DNA from: Staphylococcus saccharolyticus
GTDB lineage: Bacteria; Bacillota; Bacilli; Staphylococcales; Staphylococcaceae
Length of the DNA stretch: 64,000 nt
Assembly: GCF_900458815.1 (NCBI RefSeq)
Contig: NZ_UHDZ01000001.1
Location: 1,612,001 to 1,676,000 of the forward strand
Reading direction: 5' to 3'
Made by a program: the position numbers and the translations under genes. Positions 18,468 to 29,129 of this stretch are shown one piece after another (position 1 is the first letter of the stretch; each line of letters begins with the position of its first letter). Below the pieces are notes generated by a model. That model was not told the DNA's origin. It searched no databases and saw only the letters and a program-made list of their open reading frames with translations.

Positions 18468-19403
18468 ATGGGAAATGTCGTGCATAAACTTAAAACTCAA
18501 GAAATAAAGACGTTAATGTCTCAAATAACTTTTGATACGTCTAACTTACCTCAAGGTATGAAAGCCCGCACAAAATATCAAAATACGGTCATCAATATTT
18601 ATCATTCAGGTAAAGTAATGTTCCAAGGTAACAATGCTGAAACTGTAGCATCACAATTGTTACCTGATAAGAAAACGAGTACAAATAAGAGCACCAATTC
18701 AAAAACTCAGACAAACACTAGCACACTCGCATATGACTTTTATAATTGTATAGGTAGTGATGAAGCAGGTAGCGGAGACTATTTTGGTCCACTGACTGTT
18801 TGTGCAGCATACGTTAGTAAAGAACACGTAAACGTTCTAAAAACGTTAGGTGTAGATGATTCTAAAAAGTTAAATGACAACAAAATTGTTGAATTAGCTG
18901 AACAATTAGTCACCTTCATCCCACATTCTTTACTTACTTTAGATAACGTTAAATATAATGAACGACAACGCTTAGGTTGGTCTCAAGTAAAAATGAAAGC
19001 AGTTTTACATAATGAAGCCATAAAAAATGTTACCAAAAAGATTAATCATGATGAACTAGACTATATCGTAATTGATCAATTTGCTAAACGAGAAGTGTAT
19101 CAACATTATGCGCTATCTGAACTACCTTTTCCTAAAAAGACTAAGTTCGAAACTAAAGGTGAATCAAAATCATTAGCAATTGCAGCAGCGAGTATCATTT
19201 CTCGCTATGCTTTCGTAAAACATATGGATCATATTACACGCCAAATTAAAATGGACGTTCCAAAAGGAGCAAGTAATAAAGTAGATTTATTTGCAGCAAA
19301 AGTCATACAAAAATACGGAATTGATCAACTTGATGCTATTTCAAAAAAGCATTTTAAAAATAGGGATAAAGCTTTGACACTCATCTATAAAAAATATAAC
19401 TAA
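18468..19403 (+). CDS. rnhC: Ribonuclease HIII
   Basis: 311 residues. The N-terminal TBP-like substrate-binding domain covers about 1-85; the RNase H fold follows. D98 and E99 lie in [13 protein letters not shown], the DEGxG catalytic motif, and further acidic residues are in VDDSKKL and YIVIDQF. It degrades RNA in RNA-DNA hybrids. The linker around 66-86 is rich in Thr, Ser, Asn and Lys. It is monocistronic and convergent with pheT. Confidence 0.95.
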   Translation: MGNVVHKLKTQEIKTLMSQITFDTSNLPQGMKARTKYQNTVINIYHSGKVMFQGNNAETVASQLLPDKKTSTNKSTNSKTQTNTSTLAYDFYNCIGSDEAGSGDYFGPLTVCAAYVSKEHVNVLKTLGVDDSKKLNDNKIVELAEQLVTFIPHSLLTLDNVKYNERQRLGWSQVKMKAVLHNEAIKNVTKKINHDELDYIVIDQFAKREVYQHYALSELPFPKKTKFETKGESKSLAIAAASIISRYAFVKHMDHITRQIKMDVPKGASNKVDLFAAKVIQKYGIDQLDAISKKHFKNRDKALTLIYKKYN

Positions 19404-19411
19404 CGAAAAAA

Positions 19412-19451
19412 GGATCTACTCATAAAGTCATTACAACTTATGAATAGATCC
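19412..19451. terminator. Bidirectional terminator between rnhC and pheT
   Basis: GGATCTACTCATAA pairs with TTATGAATAGATCC with one mismatch. A T run follows on the minus strand (pheT side) and an A run precedes it on the plus strand. Confidence 0.85.
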
Positions 19452-19467
19452 CTATATTATGTTTGTT

Positions 19468-21870
19468 TTATCTAATTGTAGCACTTTTATTTTCAAGTGC
19501 AGCTAAAATTTTATCGTGTACCGCAGTTACGCGCTCATCTGTCAATGTATTTTCAGTGTCTAAATAACTCAATCTAATCGCAATCGATTTCTTACCTTCT
19601 TCTAAATGTCCACCTTCGTATACATCAAAGACTAACGTATCAGTTAAAATGTCTTCACCATTGTCGTGAATTGTAGCTATTAACTCAGACGCAGCAACAT
19701 CGTGATTAACTTCTAATGCAATATCTCGAGTAACACCTGGGAATCTAGGAATAGCTTCGTAATTAATATATCCTACAGAAACTTTCATCATAGCTTCATA
19801 ATTAAGTTCAAACACATACGTGCGTTTTAAACTATTTTCTGCAGCAAGTGTAGGATGCAATTCACCTATAAATCCAATATCTTTACCGTTAAGTGAGACG
19901 ATGGCAGTTCTTCCTGGATGTAAACCATCTAATTGACCAGCACGATAATCAAACTGAAGATTAAGTTTTTCAGCGACACGGTCAACCATACCTTTAGCTA
20001 TAAAGAAGTCAACTGTTTCTTTTTTACCTTGCCATGCGTTATCAACATAATTACCTGTTAAAATACCACTTAAATATTCAACTTCATCAGGTAATTCACC
20101 TTCGGCATTACCAAAGAATACACGTCCGATTTCATATAATTTTACATCTGTATTTTTACGCGCCACATTATAAGACACCGCTTCAATTAAATGTGGTAAT
20201 AAGCTTTGGCGTAAAGTTGAATGTGCTTCACTCATAGGCATCAATAGTTCAATCGTAGTACGGTCTTGTAAAGCAAAGTCTGTCGCATGTTCTTTAGAAA
20301 CTAACGAATAGGTAATAGCTTGATCTAAGCCTGCACCTTCAAGTGCCTCTTTAACAGTACGCGTTTTATATTGACGATCGGTTAAAGCACCACTTGTAAC
20401 TTCATCAAATACAGGTAATGTTGATGGGATTTCATCATAACCATAGATTCGAGCCACTTCTTCAATTAAATCCTCTTTAATCGTGATATCTTTGCGTCTA
20501 GAAGGCACATGTACCACAAGTTGACTATCATGATTTTCAGTTTTAAACCCTAATTGCTCAAAAATATTGATAATGACATCAACACTTAATTTAAAACCAA
20601 TTGTTTGGTTCACTTTGTCAGCAGTGATTTCAATTGGGGTTACAAATGACCCTAAATCACCTTTAGATACTCTATCTTTCAACACAGTTCCAGAAGCATA
20701 AGTTTGCAATAAATAGCATGCTCTATCTACTGCTTCATTAACAAACTCTGTTGCTATACCTTTTTCAAAACGACTTGAAGATTCACTTCGTAAGTTTAAA
20801 CGTCTAGATGTGTGACGAATAGACACAGGATTGAAAATAGCACCCTCAACAACGACATTGCGTGTTTGTTCAGTCACTTCCGAGAAATCTCCACCCATCA
20901 CGCCACCAAGAGCGATAGGTTCTTTTCCATTCGTAATTACAATATCACTATCTAAGAGTTTTCTTTCAACGTCATCTAGAGTTGTCATCGTTTCGTCGTG
21001 TTTTGCCTGTCTTACTTCAATAATTTCTGAACCAATTTGATCTTGATCAAACATGTGCAAAGGTTGACCATACTCTAATAACACATAGTTAGATATATCC
21101 ACTACATTATTTATCGGACGAATACCCGCTTTCATTAAACGTGCTTGCATCCATACTGGTGATGGTGCGATTGTGACATCATGAACAATACGCGCACTAT
21201 AATAAGATACGTTGTCCTTATTATTTATTACTACCGATAATTCATCTTTTGCAGAAATATCATTTTCATCACTGGATGTTTCTGGTTTGGTCATTGTAGT
21301 TTGATATAATGCAGCAACTTCATAACCTGTACCTATCATACTTAAAGCATCTGCACGATTAGGTGTTAAATCAAATTCCATTACTTGATCGTTTAAATAT
21401 AATGCTTCTAATGCATCTGTACCAGGCGTTACGGCTTCAGGAAAAACATAGATTCCTGATTCATATGCTTTCGGTGTAACATTACTTGAAATACCAATTT
21501 CTTGTAATGAACAAATCATACCTTCGGAACGTTCCCCGCGTAATTTCGCACGTTTAATTTTAACACCACCTGGTAAACGTCCACCTACTTTGGCAACTAT
21601 AACGTATTGCCCTTCGTCTACATTAGGCGCACCGCAAACGATTTTCACAGGTTCATCTTCGCCTAAATTGACTTGGCAAATATTTAACTTATCAGCATCG
21701 GGATGTGGTGATTTTGATATGACATGCCCTACCACTAAATTCTTAATATCTTTTGTATAGTCAATAATGTCATCGACTTCAATACCAGTTCGTGTTATTC
21801 TTTCAGCTAAATCTTGAACTGATTGGTTCACTTCTACATAATCTTTTAACCACTCATTTGAAATTAACAT
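19468..21870 (-). CDS. pheT: Phenylalanyl-tRNA synthetase beta subunit
   Basis: 800 residues. The domains in order are the EMAP/OB tRNA-binding domain (about 40-150), B3/B4 editing domain, B5 (IKEDLIEEVARIYGYD), the class II-like core and the C-terminal ferredoxin-fold anticodon domain (RFPGVTRDIAL). It acts as the alpha2-beta2 PheRS with PheS and edits Tyr-tRNA(Phe). Its ATG overlaps the pheS stop as TAATG. Confidence 0.97.
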   Translation of the reverse strand: MLISNEWLKDYVEVNQSVQDLAERITRTGIEVDDIIDYTKDIKNLVVGHVISKSPHPDADKLNICQVNLGEDEPVKIVCGAPNVDEGQYVIVAKVGGRLPGGVKIKRAKLRGERSEGMICSLQEIGISSNVTPKAYESGIYVFPEAVTPGTDALEALYLNDQVMEFDLTPNRADALSMIGTGYEVAALYQTTMTKPETSSDENDISAKDELSVVINNKDNVSYYSARIVHDVTIAPSPVWMQARLMKAGIRPINNVVDISNYVLLEYGQPLHMFDQDQIGSEIIEVRQAKHDETMTTLDDVERKLLDSDIVITNGKEPIALGGVMGGDFSEVTEQTRNVVVEGAIFNPVSIRHTSRRLNLRSESSSRFEKGIATEFVNEAVDRACYLLQTYASGTVLKDRVSKGDLGSFVTPIEITADKVNQTIGFKLSVDVIINIFEQLGFKTENHDSQLVVHVPSRRKDITIKEDLIEEVARIYGYDEIPSTLPVFDEVTSGALTDRQYKTRTVKEALEGAGLDQAITYSLVSKEHATDFALQDRTTIELLMPMSEAHSTLRQSLLPHLIEAVSYNVARKNTDVKLYEIGRVFFGNAEGELPDEVEYLSGILTGNYVDNAWQGKKETVDFFIAKGMVDRVAEKLNLQFDYRAGQLDGLHPGRTAIVSLNGKDIGFIGELHPTLAAENSLKRTYVFELNYEAMMKVSVGYINYEAIPRFPGVTRDIALEVNHDVAASELIATIHDNGEDILTDTLVFDVYEGGHLEEGKKSIAIRLSYLDTENTLTDERVTAVHDKILAALENKSATIR

Positions 21871-22928
21871 TATTGCTCACCTCTATCTTCTACAGCTTTA
21901 AATTGATCTAAAAATCTTACATCATTCGTATAGAAATGACGGATATCTTCAATACCATACTTTAACATCGCAATACGATCTGCACCTACACCAAATGCAA
22001 AACCAGAATATTCTTTAGAGTCTAATCCAGCCATTTCAAGTACGTTTGGATGAACCATACCTGCACCTAGAATTTCAATCCACCCTGTATGTTTACAGAC
22101 ATTACATCCCTGTCCTTTACACTTAAAGCATGACACGTCAACCTCAACAGATGGTTTAGTAAATGGGAAATAACTTGGACGTAAACGTATTTCTCGTTCT
22201 GCACCAAATAATCTTTTAGCAACTAATTCTAAAGTTCCTTTTAAACCACTCATTTTAATACTTTTATCAACAACAAGGCCCTCTATTTGCATAAATTGAT
22301 GACTGTGTGTCGCATCATCTGAATCACGTCGGTACACTTTACCTGGACAAATAATCTTGACTGGTCCTTGACCATTACATTTCTCCATTGTACGCGCTTG
22401 AACAGGAGACGTATGCGTACGCATTAATGTTTCTTCTGTAATATAGAAACTATCCTGCATATCTCGGGCAGGATGAGATTTGGGTAAGTTTAAAGCTTCA
22501 AAATTATAATAGTCTTGTTCCACTTCATACCCATCGACAATCTCATAACCTAATCCTAAAAATAAGTCCTCTATTTCTTCAACTGTACGAGTTAAAGGAT
22601 GTTTAGAACCCATTTCAATGTGACGACCTGGTAAAGTTACATCTATCATTTCTTCTGAAAGTTGCTGATTTAATTTTTCTGCTTTTAGTAGTTGTTGTCT
22701 TTCTTCTAATTCATTTTGAATTGTTTGTCTTAGTTCATTAACCTTCTGGCCATAAGCTGGCTTTTCTTCATTAGGTAAATCTTTCATATTTTTCATTAAA
22801 GCACTGACAGAGCCTTTTTTACCTAAATATTTTACTTTCACATCTTGCAACGCACGTTCATCATTAGCCTCATTGATATCAACAAGTACTTGTTGCTTTA
22901 ACTCCGCCATCGTATCATTTTGACTCAT
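21870..22928 (-). CDS. pheS: Phenylalanyl-tRNA synthetase alpha subunit
   Basis: 352 residues. The N-terminal coiled coil (1-90) recognises tRNA. Class II motif 2 is in [22 protein letters not shown] and motif 3 in [18 protein letters not shown] four-cysteine cluster, [16 protein letters not shown], looks like a zinc site seen in many Firmicute PheS proteins. The start ATG at 22928 has AGGAGGAAT upstream. Preceded by a T-box leader. Confidence 0.97.
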   Translation of the reverse strand: MSQNDTMAELKQQVLVDINEANDERALQDVKVKYLGKKGSVSALMKNMKDLPNEEKPAYGQKVNELRQTIQNELEERQQLLKAEKLNQQLSEEMIDVTLPGRHIEMGSKHPLTRTVEEIEDLFLGLGYEIVDGYEVEQDYYNFEALNLPKSHPARDMQDSFYITEETLMRTHTSPVQARTMEKCNGQGPVKIICPGKVYRRDSDDATHSHQFMQIEGLVVDKSIKMSGLKGTLELVAKRLFGAEREIRLRPSYFPFTKPSVEVDVSCFKCKGQGCNVCKHTGWIEILGAGMVHPNVLEMAGLDSKEYSGFAFGVGADRIAMLKYGIEDIRHFYTNDVRFLDQFKAVEDRGEQ

Positions 22929-22979
22929 GACCGAATTCCTCCTTTTATAATGTCACTTTTTATTATTTTAAAATTGAAA

Positions 22980-23300
22980 ACCTTAAATCGTTAACAAAAA
23001 AAGCTTTCATCCCTTATAAGAACTGGGACGAAAGCTTCCGTGGTACCACCCAAATTTATGCATACGCATACACTTGATTATATTCATTGATAACGGAATA
23101 ATTATTCCGACTTAAATTTCTTTAAGTAACCAAAAAGATGAAAAAATTATTTCAAGCTGGAATGACTTTCAGTCACGATCATTCTCCCTAAACAACTTTC
23201 TGAATAATTTATGTCTTTTTATCGGTCAATCATTTAATTGTTTCAGTGATGTTTAACATGATAATGAATTTCTTCACTTCCTATAAACTCAATCATTATT
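22980..23300 (-). promoter_or_regulatory. T-box riboswitch leader of pheST
   Basis: On the minus strand the conserved T-box word TGGGTGGTACCACG lies at about 23038-23051. It is followed by a terminator hairpin (AAGCTTTCGTCCC with GGGATGAAAGCTT, then TTTTTTT) at about 22994-23037. The upstream 250 nt supply the stem I and II/III structures. A Phe specifier (TTC) is expected; one candidate lies at 23160-23162, but I cannot fold the stem reliably. Uncharged tRNA-Phe would stabilise the antiterminator. Confidence 0.93.
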
Positions 23301-23323
23301 ATAGCCGATATTTAAACGTAGGG

Positions 23324-24064
23324 TCAACCTTTCAACTGATACATTAATATACTTCCAGCTATTGCCACATTTAAACTTTCAGCTTTACCATGAATAGGTA
23401 TAATGAGATTTTTTGTTGTTTGTTCTAATAATGCTTGGTTAACACCCTCGCCTTCATTGCCTAATAATAATGCAAATTGAGGTTGTGATTCTATTTCTTT
23501 AAAGTTCACTGCATTTTCTAGGACTGTTCCATAAACAGGTCCCTCAAATTCTTTAATAAACGTAGCTAAATCTTTAGTAATCACAGGAATGTGAAAAATG
23601 CTACCTTGACTCGATCTCATCACTTTATCTTGAAAAGGATCCGCAGTCCCCTTCTCCATCACAATTAAATCTAATCCTGTTGCATCCGCAGTACGAATTA
23701 AGGTACCCAAATTACCCGGATCTTGAATACGATCAATTAATAAAACTTGTTGCGCTTCTGAAATATCGTAACCAGGCTTTTGTATCACTGCAAAAAATCC
23801 TTGCGGTGTTACCGTACCTGACAATGCCTCTGCAACTTTTAAATTAATATGGTAAGTTTCATTCGCATAATCAATTAATGAAGATTCGGTTCTTTCAGGA
23901 TCGACAATGAATAATTGTATGATTTCAATTTGACTTTGGTACACTTCTTCAATGAGATGAATACCTTCAATTAAAGCGAGACCTGTTTTATCTCGTTCAC
24001 GCTTCTTTTTCAATTTATTCGCTTGCTTTATCTTGTTATTTTGAGCAGAAGTTATTTGTTCCAT
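23324..24064 (-). CDS. SpoU/TrmH-family RNA 2'-O-methyltransferase
   Basis: 246 residues with an N-terminal L7Ae-like substrate domain (about 1-95) and a C-terminal SPOUT knot. The three motifs are visible: DPGNLGTLIRTADATG, LLLGNEGEG and SLNVAIAGSILMYQ. It methylates a ribose in rRNA or tRNA; the exact target is not given by the sequence. It sits directly upstream of pheS and its T-box, the same place as in S. aureus. Confidence 0.9.
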   Translation of the reverse strand: MEQITSAQNNKIKQANKLKKKRERDKTGLALIEGIHLIEEVYQSQIEIIQLFIVDPERTESSLIDYANETYHINLKVAEALSGTVTPQGFFAVIQKPGYDISEAQQVLLIDRIQDPGNLGTLIRTADATGLDLIVMEKGTADPFQDKVMRSSQGSIFHIPVITKDLATFIKEFEGPVYGTVLENAVNFKEIESQPQFALLLGNEGEGVNQALLEQTTKNLIIPIHGKAESLNVAIAGSILMYQLKG

Positions 24065-24391
24065 TTATTAGAATCTCCATCATTTAAAGTTTATATCCAT
24101 ATTGTAATTGAATCTTACTTGATTTCAAAGTCACTAGTTATACTAATATTAAAATTTGTAAATTCTAAGATGGAGTCGTTTTTAAACACTTATTTTTATC
24201 TGTCTTCCCTGGCAATTAATCTACTGGTTCTCATGTAACAAATATTAATATTTTTAATTAGTTGCTTAAAGTTAGAAAAATATGTTAATACATTGTCATC
24301 CATTACAGTTATTTAATGGTTTTATTTCACTCTAAATTTTATAAATCTCATAAACAACTGAGACAACTACTTTCAAAGGAGAGATTAAGTT
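24065..24391 (+). promoter_or_regulatory. Divergent promoter region, methyltransferase / LPXTG gene
   Basis: 327 bp, AT-rich, no credible gene. AAAGGAGAGA at the right end is the ribosome-binding site of the surface-protein gene. I see no clear Fur box here. Confidence 0.5.
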
Positions 24392-25482
24392 ATGAATCAA
24401 CCAAACAAGTTTTCTAACACATCACCCATTAAGAAAAATCATTACTCAATCAGAAAGTTCACAGTTGGTACTGCTTCAATTATCATAGGATCATTCCTAT
24501 TCTTCGGGCAAGCACACGCTGAAGAGTTTGATAGAGTGACGAAACTGGAGGACAACCAGCTGTAACAAGTAAACCAGCAGGGGCGAGCCAAGGACAAGAT
24601 GCCCCCCAAGCTAGTACTGAAGGAAATCAAAATCCTACAGGTTCGCCAGTTGTTGGAACACCTGGCACTACTGGTCAAGATACGCCTCAAGCTGGAGGAA
24701 CGCAAACTGCTCCAACTTCACCTGCTGCGGGCAATCCCGGTGCTACTGGGCAAGACGCACCTCATAAAAATACTGCCGGAGATCAAAATGCCGCGGTAAC
24801 TCAACCAGGTAATGAAGCTGCTGGTCAAACAGGTACACCTGGCGCTCAAAATACTGATACTACGCCACAACCAGCAAAACCTGCAGGTACAACTGCTGAA
24901 ACTACTCCAGCTCCTAATAATGCCGGAGAAAATAACGCTCAAACTCAACCAGGTGCTGCTTCTGGAACACAAGATAGACAAGGTGCACAAACTAAACCAA
25001 CTGGTAATCAAGGTGCTACTGCAACACCTGGTGAAGCTGGAGATCAAAAACCAAGTAGTCAACAAGGTAATACTGAGAACAATAACAACCAAGCTGGTTC
25101 TACACCTAACCAAAGTGGTCAAAATGGTCCTGATGGTCAAAATGGTGGAGATACTGGCTCAGATACAGATTGCAATGAACATAAAGACTGTAAAGAACAT
25201 AAAAATTGTGAATGTAAAGGCCAACAACCTGGCAAAAATGATATTACAAAACCTGAAACTTTTTGTGTAACTGACAAACAAAAAGAACAAAAATTAACTA
25301 CTGATAATCAATGTACAAAAAAAGAAACTGATAACAAAGGTTCTAAAGAAGATAAAAATGCTACTGAATTACCAGAAACAGGATTAAGTGATGAAGCTGA
25401 TTATACTACTACAGTATTTGGTTCTATTGCTTTAATATCTTCACTTCTATTACTAAGAAGACAACGAAAAGAATCTAAATAA
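24392..25482 (+). pseudogene. LPETG-anchored surface protein with Cys/His-rich segment, frameshifted after the signal peptide
   Basis: The first frame encodes a YSIRK-type signal peptide ([20 protein letters not shown], ending AHAEE) and stops at 24565. A second frame, open from 24535 to 25482, continues about 313 residues to a complete sorting signal: LPETG, hydrophobic stretch, then RRQRKESK. One base gained or lost between 24535 and 24562 separates them. The body is low-complexity Pro/Gly/Thr/Gln with imperfect units (GTTGQDTPQ, GATGQDAPH). Near its end is CNEHKDCKEHKNCECKG and two more Cys, very rare for staphylococcal wall proteins. The part just after the frameshift is visibly GC-richer than the flanks. 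I recognise no named family. The sound remainder suggests a recent lesion, phase variation or an error. Confidence 0.75.
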
Positions 25483-25634
25483 TCTTTAACATCATCAAAA
25501 CGAATAAATCAATAACAAGATTTACTCATTTTTTATTTTTATCAATTTAATTTCTAATAATATTAAATATTATATAACTAAATAATGATTGTTCACTTGT
25601 ATTAATTAAAATCAACATAGAAGATGTTAACAAC

Positions 25635-26805
25635 ATGAATCAACATCAAAAGACAAAGTATGTATTACATAGAAATTTCTTCCCAATTCGTAAGCTTAAA
25701 TTTGGCGAAACATCTGTCACATAAGGTTCTGCCCTTCTACTCCTTACGCATCATTAGACATAAGCTGATGAAACAACTGACACAAATCATCAAGCAGAGA
25801 CTGTAACGACTACTTCAAATAATCAAACTCATCCTCAATCCCCTCAAAATTCAGCTAATTCCAAAGACAATGCATCAACTCAAAATAATCAAAACACGGT
25901 TGTCACAATGACAATACGCCATCACAAAATAAATTTGAAACAGTTAATTTCCAAGTCCAAAAAGATAAAACAAATGATATTTCATTAATGGACAAATATG
26001 TAAAACATCCAGGAAAAGTATTTAAAACTAACAATCAATATTAATTCCAAATCGTATTAGATAAGTCGTCTGTTTGGAAGGCAATACAATTCTTCGATGA
26101 AAAAGAGACGGTACTCCCATCTAAAGTTGTCTCTGAGAACTCTAAAGAAGATACTAAGACTATACATATTGAAGTGACACCCGGTATGAATAACATCATA
26201 AGTAAGCACCATATTGAAACACCTAATTATCAATATGACGAGATTATATAACACATTTTTCCCTAGATACACCTATCCCTTATATCAATGATGAGAACGT
26301 ATCTTCTGATAAACCTAATGACACTACCACTGAAAATGAGAGTACTGTAACGAATAATAAAACAGCAAATACAAATACTTCTCAAATAAAACCTGATTAA
26401 ACTAATGCAAAATATAACTAAAAAAATAAAGAGAACAATCATCAAACCGATGAAAAAGAAGAGAAACAACAACCATATAACGTTGTGGAAGACGACGGTA
26501 ATCATAAGGCTACAGAACCTGAGAAAGTGAATAATACTTCTGAAGATACATTTGTACAAAATAAAGAACAAACTGACAAACCAGATACTCAATCTAACGC
26601 TGACAAAGCCGATAAAGATGAGAAAGAGAAAAAAAGCAAAGTAAATCGTATTGAGGTTACTGTTCCAACTTTTGATAAAAAAAGAAAATGTAAATCAATT
26701 ACTTAAAACTGGTTTAAATGTTGAAAATAATTCAACACCAATCGCTTTGGGTTTCCTTGCTTTCCTTTCTTTTTGTTCTTAATAAGAAAAGAGAAAAAAT
26801 ACTAA
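25635..26805 (+). pseudogene. Degraded isdA-like NEAT-domain haem-binding surface protein
   Basis: Conceptual translation with frame changes gives a wall protein. It has a YSIRK-like leader (FFPIRKLKFGETSVT, then stop), a linker, and a NEAT domain in another frame: VNFQVQKDKTND, MDKYVKHPGKVFKTNNQY, then FQIVLDKSSVWKAIQFFDEKE and SENSKEDTKTIHIEVTPG. These follow S. aureus IsdA closely (NFQVQKD, MDDYMQHPGKV, NNKYYFQTVL). A charged Lys/Thr/Glu linker and a damaged anchor (LLKTG plus hydrophobic tail) follow. I count several in-frame stops and at least three frame changes, so it is dead. It occupies the position of the isd locus in S. aureus. Confidence 0.8.
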
Positions 26806-27010
26806 TCTATCCCTAAGCCATAGACAAAAACATCTAATGATTGCTTGTCTTTTTTATCTTGCAAAGATACAAGATATCTAAACTTAGAGGTACTTAACAA
26901 TTTCATTCAGAAAATAATGAAAGTCTTGTTTGCTATCAATTTCCTAATCACTTTACCATAGAACTATGATTACTATTTTAATAATTTCAACCTATCGTCT
27001 CTACCTTAAA

Positions 27011-27055
27011 CCAAAAAAATCCAACAACCTCACATGAGATTGTTGGATTTCATAC
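27011..27055 (-). terminator. Terminator of the yceD-rpmF operon
   Basis: AAATCCAACAA (27017-27027) pairs with TTGTTGGATTT (27040-27050), with an inner CTCACATGAG palindrome and a T7 tail on the minus strand. Confidence 0.9.
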
Positions 27056-27065
27056 ATCAGTTCTA

Positions 27066-27239
27066 TTATTTAGAAACGACTTCTTCGCCGTTGTAAGAAC
27101 CACAGTTTTTACATACGCGGTGAGATAATTTGTACTCGCCACAATTTGGGCATTCAGTCATACCAGGTACTGAAATTTTAAAATGTGTACGGCGTTTATT
27201 TTTTCTTGTTTTAGACGTTCTTCTTTTTGGTACTGCCAT
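27066..27239 (-). CDS. rpmF: Ribosomal protein bL32
   Basis: 57 residues, [20 protein letters not shown] and so on. The zinc ribbon [18 protein letters not shown] marks this as the zinc-containing (C+) form. AAGGAGGAT lies before the ATG. It follows yceD by 77 nt, as in most bacteria. Confidence 0.97.
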   Translation of the reverse strand: MAVPKRRTSKTRKNKRRTHFKISVPGMTECPNCGEYKLSHRVCKNCGSYNGEEVVSK

Positions 27240-27316
27240 GATTAATCCTCCTTAGAATAGACACTTAATTCAAAATGTCAGTTCAATTAATAACTATTAT
27301 ACCATTAATCAAACTG

Positions 27317-27865
27317 CTATTGCTCTTTATCGTATAATTGTTGTAATTTCTGAAGCCTTGGATCAACTTTTTTATGTTCAGAATCTTGTTCTTGTTGAGC
27401 TTCAGCCAATTGATCTTCGTCAATGACTTCCCAACCATTACCTTCTGTTAACATTTGATCACTATGTTCAGAATAGGCACGCATAGGCTTTTCAATAATT
27501 ACAAGCTCTTCAGCAATGTCCTTAATATTAATCATACCGTCTGTGACGCGATGATAATGCTCATCATCTTGATCGTCATCATCGTTATAATCATCATAGC
27601 CTTCTAAATCAAATACTTCTGAAGTCGTCACATCAAGTGGCACATTTACCGGTTCTAATGTACGTGCACAAGGCATGGTATACATACCGGTCACATGCAT
27701 ATCTGCGATAACTTCATTAGATTTAACAGTTAATTGGCCTTCAACATTTATTTCTGAGAGATCAATTAAATCTAATGATTCTTTTAAATGTTCAAAATTC
27801 ACCTTTTGATTAAACTCAAATAGCTTACCTTGATACTTTCTTAACTGTGTTATTGACCATTTCAT
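27317..27865 (-). CDS. yceD: YceD/DUF177 family protein
   Basis: 182 residues with the conserved CARTLEPVNVPL core near 82-93 and the DUF177 C-terminal acidic region. It carries a run of Asp (DDYNDDDDQDDEHYH) at about 114-128. The family is tied to 23S rRNA accumulation and always sits upstream of rpmF. YlbN is the Bacillus name. Confidence 0.88.
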   Translation of the reverse strand: MKWSITQLRKYQGKLFEFNQKVNFEHLKESLDLIDLSEINVEGQLTVKSNEVIADMHVTGMYTMPCARTLEPVNVPLDVTTSEVFDLEGYDDYNDDDDQDDEHYHRVTDGMINIKDIAEELVIIEKPMRAYSEHSDQMLTEGNGWEVIDEDQLAEAQQEQDSEHKKVDPRLQKLQQLYDKEQ

Positions 27866-27991
27866 ATGGCTTCACCTCTAACAAGCACAAATTTTATTTT
27901 AACTTTCTCAACAAAAGATGTCAAGATTTTTTCTTAACATACCTAGTTCTGTTACACTATTAATGATGAATATCGAAAGGAAGAAATGCAA

Positions 27992-29125
27992 ATGAAAAGT
28001 GTTGGGCTTATAACTGAATACAATCCTTTCCACAATGGACATTTACATCATGCTAAAGCATCTCAACAACATTCCAATTCAACTGTAACAATTGCAATAA
28101 TGAGTGGCAACTTTGTGATGCGTGGCGAACCTGCTATTTACCATAAATTCAAACGCACTGAGATGGCTTTATCGGCTGTAGATTTAGTTGTTGAGCTCCC
28201 TTTGATAGCTAGTCTATCATCCGGTGATACTTTTGCAGAAATAGCTGTAAAAGTGGCGCAATATCTTGATATCGATACCATTTCTTTTGGAAGTGAAAGT
28301 GCACAACTCAATGAATTACAGACACTTGCTGAACAAATTCTAGATATAGAAACTCTCCCTGATTTTAAAAATAAACTTAAAGAAGGTAAAAGCTATCCAC
28401 GCATTTTAAGTGAGATCACAGAAAATCACACACTCTTGCAGTCTCCTAATAACATACTTGGTATCAGTTATTTAAAAGCAATTCAACAGTTTGCGCCTCA
28501 TATATCTGCTTTAACGATTAAAAGAGAAGTTGCAAACCATCATAGCGATTCAATTGAACATCATCAATTTGCAAGTGGTACATCGATAAGACGTTCACTC
28601 ACTAATGGCGATAAAGATTGGGCTGAAGTTGTCCCAAAATCTATTCAAACATTATACACGAAACCGCACATAACAATAGAAGATACGTTTCCTTTTATTA
28701 AGTATCAAATCATATCACAGTCTAATGAAATACTAAATTCTATTTATACGATGAATGAAGGCTTTGAAAATCGTCTTCAATCAACAATACAACAGAGTCA
28801 TTCTTTCCAAGAATTGATGTTTAAACTCAAAACGAAACGTTATACATATGCTCATATTCAACGTATTTTAATGAATGTACTTCTTAATATCCAATCTAGA
28901 GATGTCACTAAAAATATTCAAGCAGTTAGAATATTAGGTATGAACGACAAAGGTCAAACATACTTGAAATACCTAAAAAATAAATACCCTAACAAGCAAT
29001 ACATCACAAATATTAACCAAAAAACTGTACACTATTTTCACAATGAAATCAAAGCGACACACATTTATAATCTTATGAGTAAACAAACGTTAACAGATGT
29101 TAATACTCCAGTGATTCGTATATAA
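27992..29125 (+). CDS. tmcAL: tRNA(Met) cytidine acetate ligase (TmcAL, YlbM family)
   Basis: 377 residues from the ATG at 27992 ([17 protein letters not shown]); a second ATG two codons earlier lies too close to AAGGAAG. The nucleotidyltransferase-like N-terminus holds the NPFHNGH motif, [12 protein letters not shown] and [11 protein letters not shown]. The family makes N4-acetylcytidine at the wobble base of elongator tRNA-Met. It faces away from yceD, and coaD converges on it. Confidence 0.9.
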   Translation: MKSVGLITEYNPFHNGHLHHAKASQQHSNSTVTIAIMSGNFVMRGEPAIYHKFKRTEMALSAVDLVVELPLIASLSSGDTFAEIAVKVAQYLDIDTISFGSESAQLNELQTLAEQILDIETLPDFKNKLKEGKSYPRILSEITENHTLLQSPNNILGISYLKAIQQFAPHISALTIKREVANHHSDSIEHHQFASGTSIRRSLTNGDKDWAEVVPKSIQTLYTKPHITIEDTFPFIKYQIISQSNEILNSIYTMNEGFENRLQSTIQQSHSFQELMFKLKTKRYTYAHIQRILMNVLLNIQSRDVTKNIQAVRILGMNDKGQTYLKYLKNKYPNKQYITNINQKTVHYFHNEIKATHIYNLMSKQTLTDVNTPVIRI

Positions 29126-29129
29126 AGAG

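Noticed and set aside
24442-25140. Long minus-strand open frames (24442-24705, 24718-25140) rich in Ser, Cys and Thr
   Set aside because: They mirror the repetitive LPXTG gene; the plus frame has the signal peptide and sorting signal, and these lack ribosome-binding sites.
24812-25270. Plus-strand frame rich in Leu, Gln and Lys
   Set aside because: It is an out-of-frame reading of the same repeats; the LPETG frame explains the sequence better.
26057-26592. Minus-strand frames 26057-26272 and 26263-26592
   Set aside because: They are antisense to the isdA-like pseudogene and look like hydrophobic noise from its Lys/Asn codons.
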